Positions 1-7,126 are shown, counted from the first letter of the stretch. The stretch: 12,816 nt of DNA from Selenomonadaceae bacterium (GCA_017390245.1 JAFPCE010000034.1:1-12816); one strand, 5' to 3'. The notes: generated by a model from the sequence alone, not told the origin. Numbers and translations are program-made.

Positions 1-2
1 AA

Positions 3-998
3 TTAGAACAGCATCCGCTGGTAAATGTGCATCATGAGGAGCTGGAGGAAATTCCTTATGCAGATGATGCTGTTACCATAGTTGCCAGCGGTCCTTTAAC
101 GGCTGGGAAGCTGGCAGAAGATATCGGCAGGCTGATGGGAGACCAGTACCTGTATTTTTATGATGCGGCAGCGCCTATTGTCACTTTGGAATCTGTGGAC
201 ATGACTAAGGCCTGGAAGGGCTCCAGGTACAATAAGGGGGAGGCTGCCTACATCAACTGCCCTATGAATAAAGAGGAATACCACCGCTTCTGGACTGAGC
301 TGGTGGCAGCGGAGAAAACTCCTACTAAGGATTTTGAAAAGGAAAAGTTCTTTGAAGGCTGCATGCCTGTGGAGGAAATGGCCTCCAGGGGGGAAGATAC
401 CCTGTTATATGGTCCATTAAAGCCAGTGGGACTGGAAAATCCAGCTGATGGCACCAGATATCATGCTGTGGTGCAGCTGCGCCAGGATAATGCAGATGGA
501 ACGCTTTATAATATTGTAGGCTTCCAGACCCATTTGAAGTGGCCGGAGCAGCGGCGGGTGTTTGGCATGATTCCGGGATTAGAGCAGGCGGAATTTGTGC
601 GGTATGGCGTAATGCACAGAAATACCTTTATTAACTCTCCGGAGAAGATGCTGCCTACCATGCAGTTTAAGCATAACCAGAATTTGTTTTTTGCTGGGCA
701 GATGACTGGCGTGGAGGGCTATGTGGAATCTGCTTCCTCCGGACTGGTGGCAGGCATTAATGCTGTCAGGCTGTGCCAGGGACTGGAGCCAGTGGTATTC
801 CCTCAGGAGACAGCCCATGGTTCATTGTGCCATTATATAACTACTGCACCGGCAAAGCATTTCCAGCCTATGAATGTAAATTTTGGCATTATGTCGCCAA
901 TTAAGGAAAAAATCCGTGATAAAAAGCTGAAAAAGCAGCGGATAGCGGAAAGGGCACTGGCGGTGCTGGAGGCGTTTAAGACAGAGAATAACCTTTGA
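3..998 (+). CDS. trmFO: TrmFO, folate/FAD-dependent tRNA (uracil-54-C5)-methyltransferase, 5' truncated by window edge
   Basis: This frame is open from the left edge and ends at TGA 996-998, so only the C-terminal 331 residues are visible. TrmFO methylates U54 in the T-loop of tRNA using methylenetetrahydrofolate and FAD. The fragment reads like the family throughout: YFYDAAAPIV, GEAAYINCPM, FFEGCMPVEEMA, VVQLRQDNADGTLYNIVGFQ, MHRNTFINSP, FFAGQMTGVEGYVES and FPQETAHGS in the usual order. The Cys of FFEGC (codon 360-362) corresponds by position to the conserved Cys226 of B. subtilis TrmFO. The N-terminal dinucleotide-binding glycine motif and the other conserved Cys (Cys53 in B. subtilis) must lie about 105 residues upstream, outside the window. 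An in-frame ATG at position 33 is internal, not a start. The gene lies 48 bases before hslV; in B. subtilis xerC separates the two. Identification is secure. Confidence 0.97.
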   Translation, partial: LEQHPLVNVHHEELEEIPYADDAVTIVASGPLTAGKLAEDIGRLMGDQYLYFYDAAAPIVTLESVDMTKAWKGSRYNKGEAAYINCPMNKEEYHRFWTELVAAEKTPTKDFEKEKFFEGCMPVEEMASRGEDTLLYGPLKPVGLENPADGTRYHAVVQLRQDNADGTLYNIVGFQTHLKWPEQRRVFGMIPGLEQAEFVRYGVMHRNTFINSPEKMLPTMQFKHNQNLFFAGQMTGVEGYVESASSGLVAGINAVRLCQGLEPVVFPQETAHGSLCHYITTAPAKHFQPMNVNFGIMSPIKEKIRDKKLKKQRIAERALAVLEAFKTENNL

Positions 999-1046
999 TA
1001 TAACTGCAGAGCAGCTGTCAGGGGTTGGATAACGAGGTGTTTAGAT

Positions 1047-1589
1047 ATGGAAAATCAATTTCATGCCACTACAATTGTGGCCGTGAAGCATAAGGGGAAA
1101 ACAGCTATTGCTGGTGATGGCCAGGTTACCTTTGGCCAGAGCACCATTATGAAGGCTACTGCTAAAAAGGTAAGGCGCTTGTACCATGGCAAGGTGCTGG
1201 CAGGTTTTGCTGGCTCTGTAGCAGATGCGTTTACTTTGTTTGAGAAATTTGAAGCTAAGCTGGAGGCCTTTAATGGCAATTTGCAGCGTGCTTCTGTAGA
1301 GCTGGCGAAGGAATGGCGTACTGACAGGGTGCTGCGGAAGCTGGAGGCTTTGCTTTTAGTGGCTGACAAGGAAAATCTGCTGATGATTTCCGGCAATGGT
1401 GAGGTTATTGAGCCAGATGGTGCTGTAGGTGCTATTGGTTCTGGCGGCTTCTTTGCTTTGTCTGCAGCCAGAGCTTTGGTGAAGCATACTGATATGGAGG
1501 CTGTGGACATTGCTAAGGAGGCTATGACTATAGCAGCTGATATCTGCGTATTTACCAATCACAATATAATAGTGGAAGAGTTGGAGTAA
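1047..1589 (+). CDS. hslV: HslV (ClpQ), proteolytic subunit of the HslUV ATP-dependent protease
   Basis: HslV forms the double-hexamer peptidase of the cytoplasmic HslUV protease, which degrades unfolded and regulatory proteins delivered by HslU. The 180-residue product has the family core: ATTIVAV, AGDGQVTFGQ, KKVRRLYHGKVLAGFAGS, ADAFTLFEKFEAKLE, ELAKEWRTDRVLRKLEALL, AIGSGG and a C-terminal EELE. The ATG at 1047 is preceded by GAGGTG (1034-1039) with a 7-base spacer, which fixes the start. The catalytic Thr is therefore not residue 2, as in E. coli, but Thr8 after a MENQFHA extension. Asp24, Lys41 and Ser132 align with the other active-site positions (Asp17, Lys33 and Ser124 in mature E. coli numbering). 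B. subtilis ClpQ has a similar extension but with Ser at position 2 as its nucleophile; here that residue is Glu. The hslU gene follows after 18 bases, so the two are co-transcribed. Confidence 0.97.
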   Translation: MENQFHATTIVAVKHKGKTAIAGDGQVTFGQSTIMKATAKKVRRLYHGKVLAGFAGSVADAFTLFEKFEAKLEAFNGNLQRASVELAKEWRTDRVLRKLEALLLVADKENLLMISGNGEVIEPDGAVGAIGSGGFFALSAARALVKHTDMEAVDIAKEAMTIAADICVFTNHNIIVEELE

Positions 1590-1592
1590 TTT

Positions 1593-1597
1593 GGAGG
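1593..1597 (+). promoter_or_regulatory. Ribosome binding site deciding the hslU start
   Basis: GGAGG lies 10 bases before the ATG at 1608 and 13 before the ATG at 1611. The in-frame ATG at 1599 almost touches it and cannot be used with this site. The Shine-Dalgarno therefore moves the start from 1599 to 1608 (or 1611). Confidence 0.8.
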
Positions 1598-1607
1598 TAT
1601 GTGTTTT

Positions 1608-2999
1608 ATGATGAATGAACAGACACCTAGAGAGATAGTTGAAGCTTTAGATAAATATATTGTGGGCCAGAAGGAAGCAAAGCGGGCAGTTGCCATTGCT
1701 CTGCGCAACCGCTGGCGCAGCCGCCAGCTGGACAGTGCCAGCATGCAGGATGATATTATACCTAAGAATATACTGATGATTGGTTCTACTGGTGTTGGTA
1801 AGACTGAGATTGCCCGCCGTCTGGCAAAGCTGGTGAAGGCACCTTTCATCAAGGTTGAGGCTACTAAGTTCACTGAGGTGGGCTATGTAGGCAGGGATGT
1901 AGAGTCTATTGTCCGTGATCTGGCGGAAACTGCCATACACATGGTGCGCACTGAACGCCTGCAGGCTGTGCAGGAAAAGGCTAAGGAAATGGCTGTTGAG
2001 CGGATACTGGACGTTATGGTGCCAGAGCCTAAGAAGAGCAGCAATCCTTTTGGCCAGCTTTTTGGCGGTATGAATGCAGATGAAGAGGAAGAAAAGTCTC
2101 CTGATGAGCCAAAGCAGTATCAGGTGGGCCGTGACTGGTGCCGCAAGAAGCTGGATGCCGGGGAGTATGAAGACAAGATTATCGAAATAGATGTGGAGGA
2201 TAACAGCAAGCCTATGGTAGGCATGTTTGCTGGCTCCAGCCTGGAGGGCATGGGGGATAATATCCAGGACATCATAGGCAATATGATGCCTAAGAAGCAC
2301 AAGAAGAGAAAGGTTTCTGTAAAGGAAGCAAGAAAGCTGTTCCAGCAGGAAGAGGCTGCTAAGCTCATCGATATGGAAGAGGTTAGCGAGACTGCTGTAA
2401 AGCTGGCAGAAAACAGCGGCATCGTTTTCCTGGATGAGATTGACAAGGTGGCAGTCAGCAATGGCGGCAATGGACATGATGTGTCCCGTGAGGGCGTGCA
2501 GAGAGATATTCTGCCAATCGTTGAGGGCTCTACCGTCATGACTAAGTATGGCCCGGTTAAGACGGATCATGTACTGTTTATTGCAGCTGGTGCTTTCCAC
2601 ATGGCAAAGCCTTCTGATCTGATTCCTGAGCTGCAGGGGCGTTTCCCTATCCGTGTGGAGCTGTCTTCTCTGGAAAAGGATGATTTTAAGCGTATCCTCA
2701 CAGAGCCACAGAATGCCCTTTTAAAGCAGTATCAGGCATTGCTGGGGACTGAAGGCGTGGAGCTGACCTTCCAGGAGGATGCCATTGACAGACTGGCTCA
2801 GCTGGCCTGTGATGTGAATAACCAGAATGAAAATATTGGTGCCCGCCGCCTTCATACCTTGCTGGAGAAGCTGCTGGAAGATGTTTCCTTTAACGCTCCG
2901 GATTTAGAGGATAAAAATGTGGTAATTGACACTGAATATGTCAATAAGGCACTGCAGGATATTGTTGTTAATCAGGATCTCACTCAGTTTATTTTATAA
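1608..2999 (+). CDS. hslU: HslU (ClpY), AAA+ unfoldase subunit of the HslUV protease
   Basis: HslU is the hexameric ATPase that unfolds substrates and threads them into HslV. The product is about 463 residues, the usual family size. In order it shows the N-terminal TPREIVEALDKYIVGQ, Walker A GSTGVGKT (about 59-66), the pore motif GYVGRD, an intermediate (I) domain with an acidic stretch ADEEEEKSPDEP and CRKKLDAGEYEDKIIEI, Walker B IVFLDEID (272-279), sensor/arginine region GRFPIRVEL, ENIGARRLHT, and a C-terminal tail ending DLTQFIL. That tail in the family inserts into HslV and activates it. The Walker A has Ser where B. subtilis and E. coli HslU have Pro (GPTGVGKT); the GxxGxGKT consensus is kept, so activity is expected. 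The start at 1608 is chosen from the ribosome binding site; 1611 is almost as good. It is the last gene before a terminator, and no codY follows. Confidence 0.97.
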   Translation: MMNEQTPREIVEALDKYIVGQKEAKRAVAIALRNRWRSRQLDSASMQDDIIPKNILMIGSTGVGKTEIARRLAKLVKAPFIKVEATKFTEVGYVGRDVESIVRDLAETAIHMVRTERLQAVQEKAKEMAVERILDVMVPEPKKSSNPFGQLFGGMNADEEEEKSPDEPKQYQVGRDWCRKKLDAGEYEDKIIEIDVEDNSKPMVGMFAGSSLEGMGDNIQDIIGNMMPKKHKKRKVSVKEARKLFQQEEAAKLIDMEEVSETAVKLAENSGIVFLDEIDKVAVSNGGNGHDVSREGVQRDILPIVEGSTVMTKYGPVKTDHVLFIAAGAFHMAKPSDLIPELQGRFPIRVELSSLEKDDFKRILTEPQNALLKQYQALLGTEGVELTFQEDAIDRLAQLACDVNNQNENIGARRLHTLLEKLLEDVSFNAPDLEDKNVVIDTEYVNKALQDIVVNQDLTQFIL

Positions 3000-3025
3000 T
3001 TTTCCTATAAGGATATAGGTATATT

Positions 3026-3073
3026 AAACTACAGGATGTTAAAAATTTTTGTTTTTTGTCCTGTAGTTTTTTT
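3026..3073 (+). terminator. Rho-independent terminator after hslU
   Basis: An 11-base inverted repeat, AAACTACAGGA (3026-3036) and TCCTGTAGTTT (3059-3069), runs into a T tract (3067-3073). The loop is long, about 22 bases, and is itself AT-rich. It lies 27 bases after the hslU stop and closes the trmFO-hslVU transcript before the flagellar genes. The T tract points to + strand termination. Confidence 0.85.
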
Positions 3074-3099
3074 ATGCTTAGGAATATGGATTTATAAAG

Positions 3100-3138
3100 T
3101 TGGGCTAATAGCCCTATTTGTCGGGAAAAATTGCCCAA
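3100..3138 (+). repeat. Overlapping GGGC/GCCC inverted repeats upstream of flgB
   Basis: TTGGGC (3100-3105) is complementary to GCCCAA (3133-3138). The same GGGCT (3102-3106) is also complementary to the nearer AGCCC (3110-3114), with only AAT between. The two pairings exclude each other in RNA. A third small repeat, AAGAAG (3137-3142) with CTTCTT (3153-3158), overlaps the right arm. These elements lie between the hslU terminator and the proposed flgB promoter. They could be operator DNA, or a leader RNA if transcription starts further upstream. The function is unknown. Confidence 0.4.
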
Positions 3139-3173
3139 GAAGAGAAAATTTACTTCTTAATTACTCAAAAAGA

Positions 3174-3182
3174 TGATAGAAT
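3174..3182 (+). promoter_or_regulatory. Candidate extended -10 sigma-A-type promoter for the flagellar operon
   Basis: TGA followed by TAGAAT (3177-3182) fits an extended -10 element (TGnTATAAT, five of six bases in the hexamer). No good -35 hexamer sits 17 bases upstream; TTTACT at 3149-3154 resembles one but is 22 bases away. Initiation near 3189 would give a leader of about 60 bases before flgB. No sigma-28-type TAAA-N15-GCCGATAA element was found here. This is a prediction by eye. Confidence 0.4.
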
Positions 3183-3251
3183 ATATAGGAATAATTATGT
3201 AATTAAATTGTCATAATAGGGTTTGAATGCAGTGGAAAGGTGTGAGTCTTT

Positions 3252-3665
3252 GTGCTAGATGAGATAATGAAGGCCCCAACAATTGATTTTATGCAGAGAG
3301 GCTTGCAGGCTGCTAATTTGCGCCAGGAAGTCATTAGCAACAATATTGCAAATGTGAATACTCCTGGTTTTAAAAAGAGTGATGTGCTGTTTGAATCCAT
3401 GCTGGCCAAGGAACTGGGCTTTGAGAAGGACAAGAAGCTGCAGATGGTCAGAACCCAGGATAAGCACATGCCTATGAGCGCTGGGGAAAAGGTTACTGCC
3501 AAGATACAGCTGCAGGATACAACTACCATGCGCGTTGACGGCAATAATGTGGATATTGACGTGGAAATGGCTAATTTAGCTAAGAACCAGATTTACTATA
3601 ACGCCATGGCAAAGAAGATTGGATCCTATATCCAGGGCGTAAAGAATGTTATTACTAGCAAATAA
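3252..3665 (+). CDS. flgB: FlgB, flagellar proximal rod protein
   Basis: FlgB is one of the small rod proteins that build the proximal rod of the flagellar axial structure and leave the cell through the flagellar export gate. The 137-residue product has the N-terminal rod signature LRQEVISNNIANVNTPGFKK and a C-terminal helix VDIDVEMANLAKNQIYYNAM, both typical of FlgB, and a normal length. The start is GTG at 3252, preceded by AAAGGTG (3236-3242) with a 9-base spacer. The resulting N-terminus, MLDEIMKAPTIDFMQRGLQ, matches the usual FlgB beginning, so the in-frame ATG at 3267 is less likely. It is the first gene of the flagellar operon in this window and lies 252 bases from hslU. In B. subtilis codY occupies this interval. 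Confidence 0.96.
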   Translation: MLDEIMKAPTIDFMQRGLQAANLRQEVISNNIANVNTPGFKKSDVLFESMLAKELGFEKDKKLQMVRTQDKHMPMSAGEKVTAKIQLQDTTTMRVDGNNVDIDVEMANLAKNQIYYNAMAKKIGSYIQGVKNVITSK

Positions 3666-3686
3666 GAGAATGGAGCTGGCTGAGAT

Positions 3687-4139
3687 ATGAGTATGTTTGG
3701 CGGAATCGATGCTGCAGCATCTGGCTTGACAGCAGAGAGACTTAGAATGGATGTTATATCCAATAATATTGCAAATGTTAATTCCACTCGTACTGTTGAT
3801 GGAGTTCCATTTAAGCGCAGATATGTTATTTTTGAGCCTAGAGAATCTCAAAGCAAGAACTTTGCAAGGGTACTGGCGGGTGAGATGAAGGGCCATGGCT
3901 TTAATACTGGCGAGGGCGTCAGAGCTGTGGGCATAGGCGTTGATAATACTCAGGGCAAGCTGGTGTATGATCCAAGCCACCCGGATGCTAATGCAGATGG
4001 CTATGTTGAATTGCCAAATGTTGATATTGTTAATGAGATGGTGGATATGATAACTGCCTCCAGAGCCTATGAGGCTAATGTTACGACTATAAATGCTGCT
4101 AAGAGTATGGCACAGCAGGCATTGAATATAAGCAAATAA
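3687..4139 (+). CDS. flgC: FlgC, flagellar proximal rod protein
   Basis: FlgC is a rod protein that assembles with FlgB and FlgF between the MS ring and the distal rod. The 150-residue product carries the N-terminal axial-protein motif MDVISNNIANVNSTRTVDG, the FlgC-like segment PFKRRYVIFEPR, and the C-terminal helix YVELPNVDIVNEMVDMITAS followed by RAYEANVTTINAAKSMAQQAL. The length is normal for the family. The ATG at 3687 follows GGAG (3672-3675) at an 11-base distance. The gap from flgB is 21 bases. A stretch of about 14 identical bases shared with flgB (around 3348-3361 and 3768-3781) simply encodes the common SNNIANVN motif. Confidence 0.96.
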   Translation: MSMFGGIDAAASGLTAERLRMDVISNNIANVNSTRTVDGVPFKRRYVIFEPRESQSKNFARVLAGEMKGHGFNTGEGVRAVGIGVDNTQGKLVYDPSHPDANADGYVELPNVDIVNEMVDMITASRAYEANVTTINAAKSMAQQALNISK

Positions 4140-4152
4140 ATGAGGTGACGTA

Positions 4153-4455
4153 ATGCAGATAGAAGCACTGCAGATGACTCCTGTTAATATGCAGGCGGAA
4201 AGTCATTTAGGGGAAACCAAAGAGGTTGCAGGCGTTAAATCCTTTGGAGAGTATCTCCAGGGGGAGTTGCAAAATGTTAATGATTTACAACATGAATCAG
4301 ATAGAATGAGTGCAGCTCTGGCTGCAGGCCAGGTTGATGATATATCTCAGGTAATTGTAGCGGCTGAGAAGGCAGACATTGCCTTACAGCTGACCTTGGC
4401 AGTACGGAACAAGGCTGTTGAGGCCTATCAGGAAATCATGCGCATGCAGGTGTGA
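4153..4455 (+). CDS. fliE: FliE, MS-ring/rod junction protein
   Basis: FliE joins the FliF MS ring to the rod and is among the first exported flagellar proteins. The 100-residue product is the normal size and has the family's C-terminal half: AALAAGQVDDISQVIVAAEK followed by ADIALQLTLAVRNKAVEAYQ and EIMRMQV. The N-terminal third is less conserved but contains SFGEYLQGELQNVNDLQ, a typical FliE-like helix. The start ATG at 4153 follows GAGGTG (4142-4147) with a 5-base spacer, directly behind the flgC stop at 4139. The order flgB-flgC-fliE is standard in Bacillota. There is no signal peptide, as expected for a substrate of the flagellar export system. Confidence 0.95.
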   Translation: MQIEALQMTPVNMQAESHLGETKEVAGVKSFGEYLQGELQNVNDLQHESDRMSAALAAGQVDDISQVIVAAEKADIALQLTLAVRNKAVEAYQEIMRMQV

Positions 4456-4495
4456 TGGTTTGAGATGAGTTTTAGTGAGATCATGACTGCATTGT

Positions 4496-4500
4496 GAGGA
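4496..4500 (+). promoter_or_regulatory. Ribosome binding site deciding the fliF start
   Basis: GAGGA precedes the ATG at 4509 by 8 bases. An alternative in-frame GTG at 4494 overlaps the upstream side of this motif and has only a weak purine-rich site before it. The motif therefore favours 4509 as the fliF start. Confidence 0.65.
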
Positions 4501-4508
4501 ATTTGAGG

Positions 4509-6095
4509 ATGGGCGAATTAAAAGAAAAATATCTTCAGCTATGGAGTAATCTTACAAAGAAGCAGCGATATTTAGGTATTGGCGCCGTGGTTTTAGTGCT
4601 GATTATAGTGCTGGTGGCCAGCTTTACCTTTGGCGGTAAGCCAGATATGGTTCCATTATTTACCAATATGGAAACCAAGGATGCTGGCGAGGTTGCTGCT
4701 AAGCTGAAGGAATCAAAGGTTACCTATGACATACAGGAAACCAAGCAGGGTATCACCATTATGGTGCCTTCTGCTAATGTGCATGAAGCACGCCTTAGCC
4801 TTGCTTCTGAGGGGCTGCCTAGAGGCAACAAGGGCTTTGAAATCTTTGATGACAGCAAGCTGGGTGTTACTGAGTTCCAGAATAAGGTTAATTACCTGCA
4901 GGCTCTGCAGGGGGAATTGACCCGTACGATTGAGCAGATTGAGGCTGTAGAAAAGGCGAGAGTACATATTGTTCTGCCGGAGGACAGCCTGTATAAGAAA
5001 AATGAGAAACCAGCTACAGCTTCTATCATGCTGAAGCTGAAGCCTAATCAGGAACTGAATAAAAAGGAGATCAAGGGTATTGTTAATCTGGCTTCCCGCA
5101 GCGTGCAGGGGCTGGTGCCAGAGAATATTACTGTAGTTGATGAAACGGGTAAGATTCTCAATGATCCAGATGAGGATGACGATAATGTAACCGTTAAAAC
5201 CATGACTCAGCTGGAAATGACCCGCAAGGTACAGGAGAGAATGCAGAAGGATGTACAGACTCTCTTAGATCAGGCTCTGGGTACTGGCAAGTCTTATGTC
5301 AGAGTTAATGTGGAGCTTGATTTTGACCAGCGCCAGACTGACAAGCAGACCTTTACTCCTGTAGTTGATGAATCTGGTATTATCCGCAGTGAGCAGAATA
5401 TCAACGAGTCCTATAATGGCACCTCCAACAGTCCAGGTGGTCCTGCAGGTACTCAGTCCAATATTCCTGGCTATGTAGCTACAGATAATAATACCAATGC
5501 TAACTACTCCAAGAAGGAAACTACTAAGAATTACGAAATCAATGAAGCTAAGGAAAAGACTGTGGCTTCTCCAGGCTCCATTAAGAAGGTTAACATAGCT
5601 GTATTAGTTAATGATGATATTACTGATGCACAGCGTGAAAGCATCCAGCGTTCTGTAGCGTCTGCAGTAGGTATTAATGATGACAGAGGCGACAGCATTT
5701 CTGTTGAGGCTCTGCCATTTAGTACTGAGGATGCTGACAGAAGAGCAGCTGAAGAGCAGGCGGCTAAGGATGCTGAGCAGCGCAATATCATGATAGCTGC
5801 TGCTTTGATTCTGCTGATTATTGCCCTGGTGGCTGGCTACCTCTACATGCGCCGGAAGAAGCGTCTGGCAGAAGAGCAGGCTGCAGCAGAGGAGCAGGCA
5901 CGTCTGGAAGAACTGGAGAGAGAACGTTTGGAAGCAGAACGGGCAGAGGCACTGGCCAATGGCGAAATCGAGCCAGAAGAGCTTACACAGGAAGAGCAGG
6001 AGCACTTGTCCGAGCGTCAGACTATCGAAGAGCTTATTCGCAGCAAGCCTGCAGAAATGGCTATGCTTGTTAAGACCTGGCTGTCGGAGGATTGA
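4509..6095 (+). CDS. fliF: FliF, flagellar MS-ring protein
   Basis: FliF forms the MS ring in the cytoplasmic membrane, the platform for the export gate, the rod and the FliG switch ring. From ATG 4509 it has 528 residues, within the usual range. A first membrane segment lies at about 21-41 (YLGIGAVVLVLIIVLVASF), followed by the ring-building region with LASEGLPRGNKGFEIFDDSK, ELTRTIEQIEAVEKARVHIV and QGLVPENITVVDETG. A low-complexity Ser/Gly/Pro/Asn stretch follows, then a second membrane segment at about 428-447 (IMIAAALILLIIALVAGYLY). The cytoplasmic tail is very rich in Glu and Ala and ends ERQTIEELIRSKPAEMAMLV then KTWLSED, which is the FliG-binding peptide. The stop TGA overlaps the proposed fliG ATG by one base (TGATG). 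The GTG at 4494 would add five residues and is less likely. Confidence 0.96.
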   Translation: MGELKEKYLQLWSNLTKKQRYLGIGAVVLVLIIVLVASFTFGGKPDMVPLFTNMETKDAGEVAAKLKESKVTYDIQETKQGITIMVPSANVHEARLSLASEGLPRGNKGFEIFDDSKLGVTEFQNKVNYLQALQGELTRTIEQIEAVEKARVHIVLPEDSLYKKNEKPATASIMLKLKPNQELNKKEIKGIVNLASRSVQGLVPENITVVDETGKILNDPDEDDDNVTVKTMTQLEMTRKVQERMQKDVQTLLDQALGTGKSYVRVNVELDFDQRQTDKQTFTPVVDESGIIRSEQNINESYNGTSNSPGGPAGTQSNIPGYVATDNNTNANYSKKETTKNYEINEAKEKTVASPGSIKKVNIAVLVNDDITDAQRESIQRSVASAVGINDDRGDSISVEALPFSTEDADRRAAEEQAAKDAEQRNIMIAAALILLIIALVAGYLYMRRKKRLAEEQAAAEEQARLEELERERLEAERAEALANGEIEPEELTQEEQEHLSERQTIEELIRSKPAEMAMLVKTWLSED

Positions 6096-7126
6096 TGAAT
6101 ATGGATATGTATGGTAACAGTGATACACCAGAGCTCACAAACCAGCAAAAGGCAGCTGTGCTGTTTATAGCGCTGGGCCCTGAGTATTCTGCTATGCTGT
6201 TTAAGCACATGAATGATGATGAAATAGAAAAACTGACACTGGAGATTGCCAATCAGAAAAAGGTTTCCCAGGAGCAGAAGCGTGAGGTTATTGCCGAGTT
6301 TTATCAGATGGCTATGGCAAAGAATTACCTGTCTACTGGCGGTTTGGAGTATGCTCAGAATATTCTGGAGAAGGCACTGGGGGCAGAGAAGGCTTCCACT
6401 ATTATCAGCCGCCTCACCACCAGCCTGCAGGTTCGTCCTTTCGACTTCCTGCATAAGACTGACCCAGGACAGCTTTTGAACTTCATTCAGAATGAGCATC
6501 CTCAGACTATTGCGCTGATTATGGCTTATTTAGATCCAGACCAGGCGGCCACTATACTGACTTCACTGCCTCAGGACAGGCAGGCTGAGGTTTCTAAACG
6601 CATAGCGGTTATGGACAGAACCTCTCCAGAGGTGCTGCGTGAGGTAGAGCGCGTTCTGGAACGCAAGCTGTCTGCACTGGTTACCCAGGATTTTACCGAT
6701 GCCGGTGGTGTTGGTTCTATCGTAGAGGTTTTAAACAGAGTGGACCGTACTACAGAGAAGTCTATTATCGAGACCTTGGAAGTGGACAATCCAGAGCTGG
6801 CCGAGGAAATCAAAAAGCGCATGTTTGTGTTCGAGGATATCGTCAATATCGACGACAGAAATCTCCAGCGCGTGCTGCGTGAGGTTGATAATAAGGATCT
6901 GGCACTGGCCCTCAAGGCTACCAATCCAGATGTTGCCAACAAGGTATACAAGAATATGTCCAAGCGTGCAGGTGATACTATGCGCGAGGAAATCGAGTAT
7001 ATGGGGCCTGTTAAGATTCGTGATGTTGAGGAAGCTCAGCAGCGAATCGTTAATATTGTTCGTAAGCTGGAGGATGCCGGCGAGATTGCTATTTCCCGCG
7101 GAAAGGGTGACGAGATGATTGTCTAG
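6095..7126 (+). CDS. fliG: FliG, flagellar motor switch protein
   Basis: FliG sits on the cytoplasmic face of the MS ring, contacts the MotA stator and couples ion flow to rotation. The 343-residue product shows the N-terminal FliF-binding region (QKAAVLFIALGPEYSAMLFK), the armadillo-like middle with the conserved EHPQ motif (residues 134-137), and a C-terminal domain with the charged torque helix DDRNLQRVLREVDNKDLALA beginning near residue 253. MSKRAGDTMREEIEYMGPVK lies close to the end. GGAGG at 6086-6090 serves the start. ATG 6095 is 4 bases from it and couples to the fliF stop, whereas ATG 6101 is 10 bases away and equally possible, giving two fewer residues. The gene ends at TAG 7124-7126, overlapping the fliH start by 8 bases. 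Confidence 0.96.
   Translation: MNMDMYGNSDTPELTNQQKAAVLFIALGPEYSAMLFKHMNDDEIEKLTLEIANQKKVSQEQKREVIAEFYQMAMAKNYLSTGGLEYAQNILEKALGAEKASTIISRLTTSLQVRPFDFLHKTDPGQLLNFIQNEHPQTIALIMAYLDPDQAATILTSLPQDRQAEVSKRIAVMDRTSPEVLREVERVLERKLSALVTQDFTDAGGVGSIVEVLNRVDRTTEKSIIETLEVDNPELAEEIKKRMFVFEDIVNIDDRNLQRVLREVDNKDLALALKATNPDVANKVYKNMSKRAGDTMREEIEYMGPVKIRDVEEAQQRIVNIVRKLEDAGEIAISRGKGDEMIV

Noticed and set aside
1061..1558. A 165-codon open frame on the - strand opposite hslV
   Set aside because: Shadow of hslV, with low-complexity Ser/Ala/Thr composition and no independent support.
1647..2600. A 317-codon open frame on the - strand opposite hslU
   Set aside because: It lies wholly inside hslU, has no recognisable domain, is rich in Leu, His and Ser as expected from reading Gln/Lys/Glu/Asp codons backwards, and hslU is unambiguous in family motifs.
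3086..3130. Sigma-28-type promoter before flgB
   Set aside because: TAAA at 3095-3098 is present, but no GCCGATAA-like element lies 15 bases downstream; the nearest partial match is 21 bases away.
3348..3781. Direct repeat of about 14 bases between flgB and flgC
   Set aside because: It encodes the shared SNNIANVN motif of rod proteins, so it reflects homology rather than a mobile or recombination site.
4726..7118. Alternative + strand frames inside fliF and fliG (around 4726-4920, 5821-6117, 6246-6479, 6825-7118)
   Set aside because: They are rich in Arg, Ser, Cys and Trp without family motifs and lie within clear fliF and fliG coding sequence.
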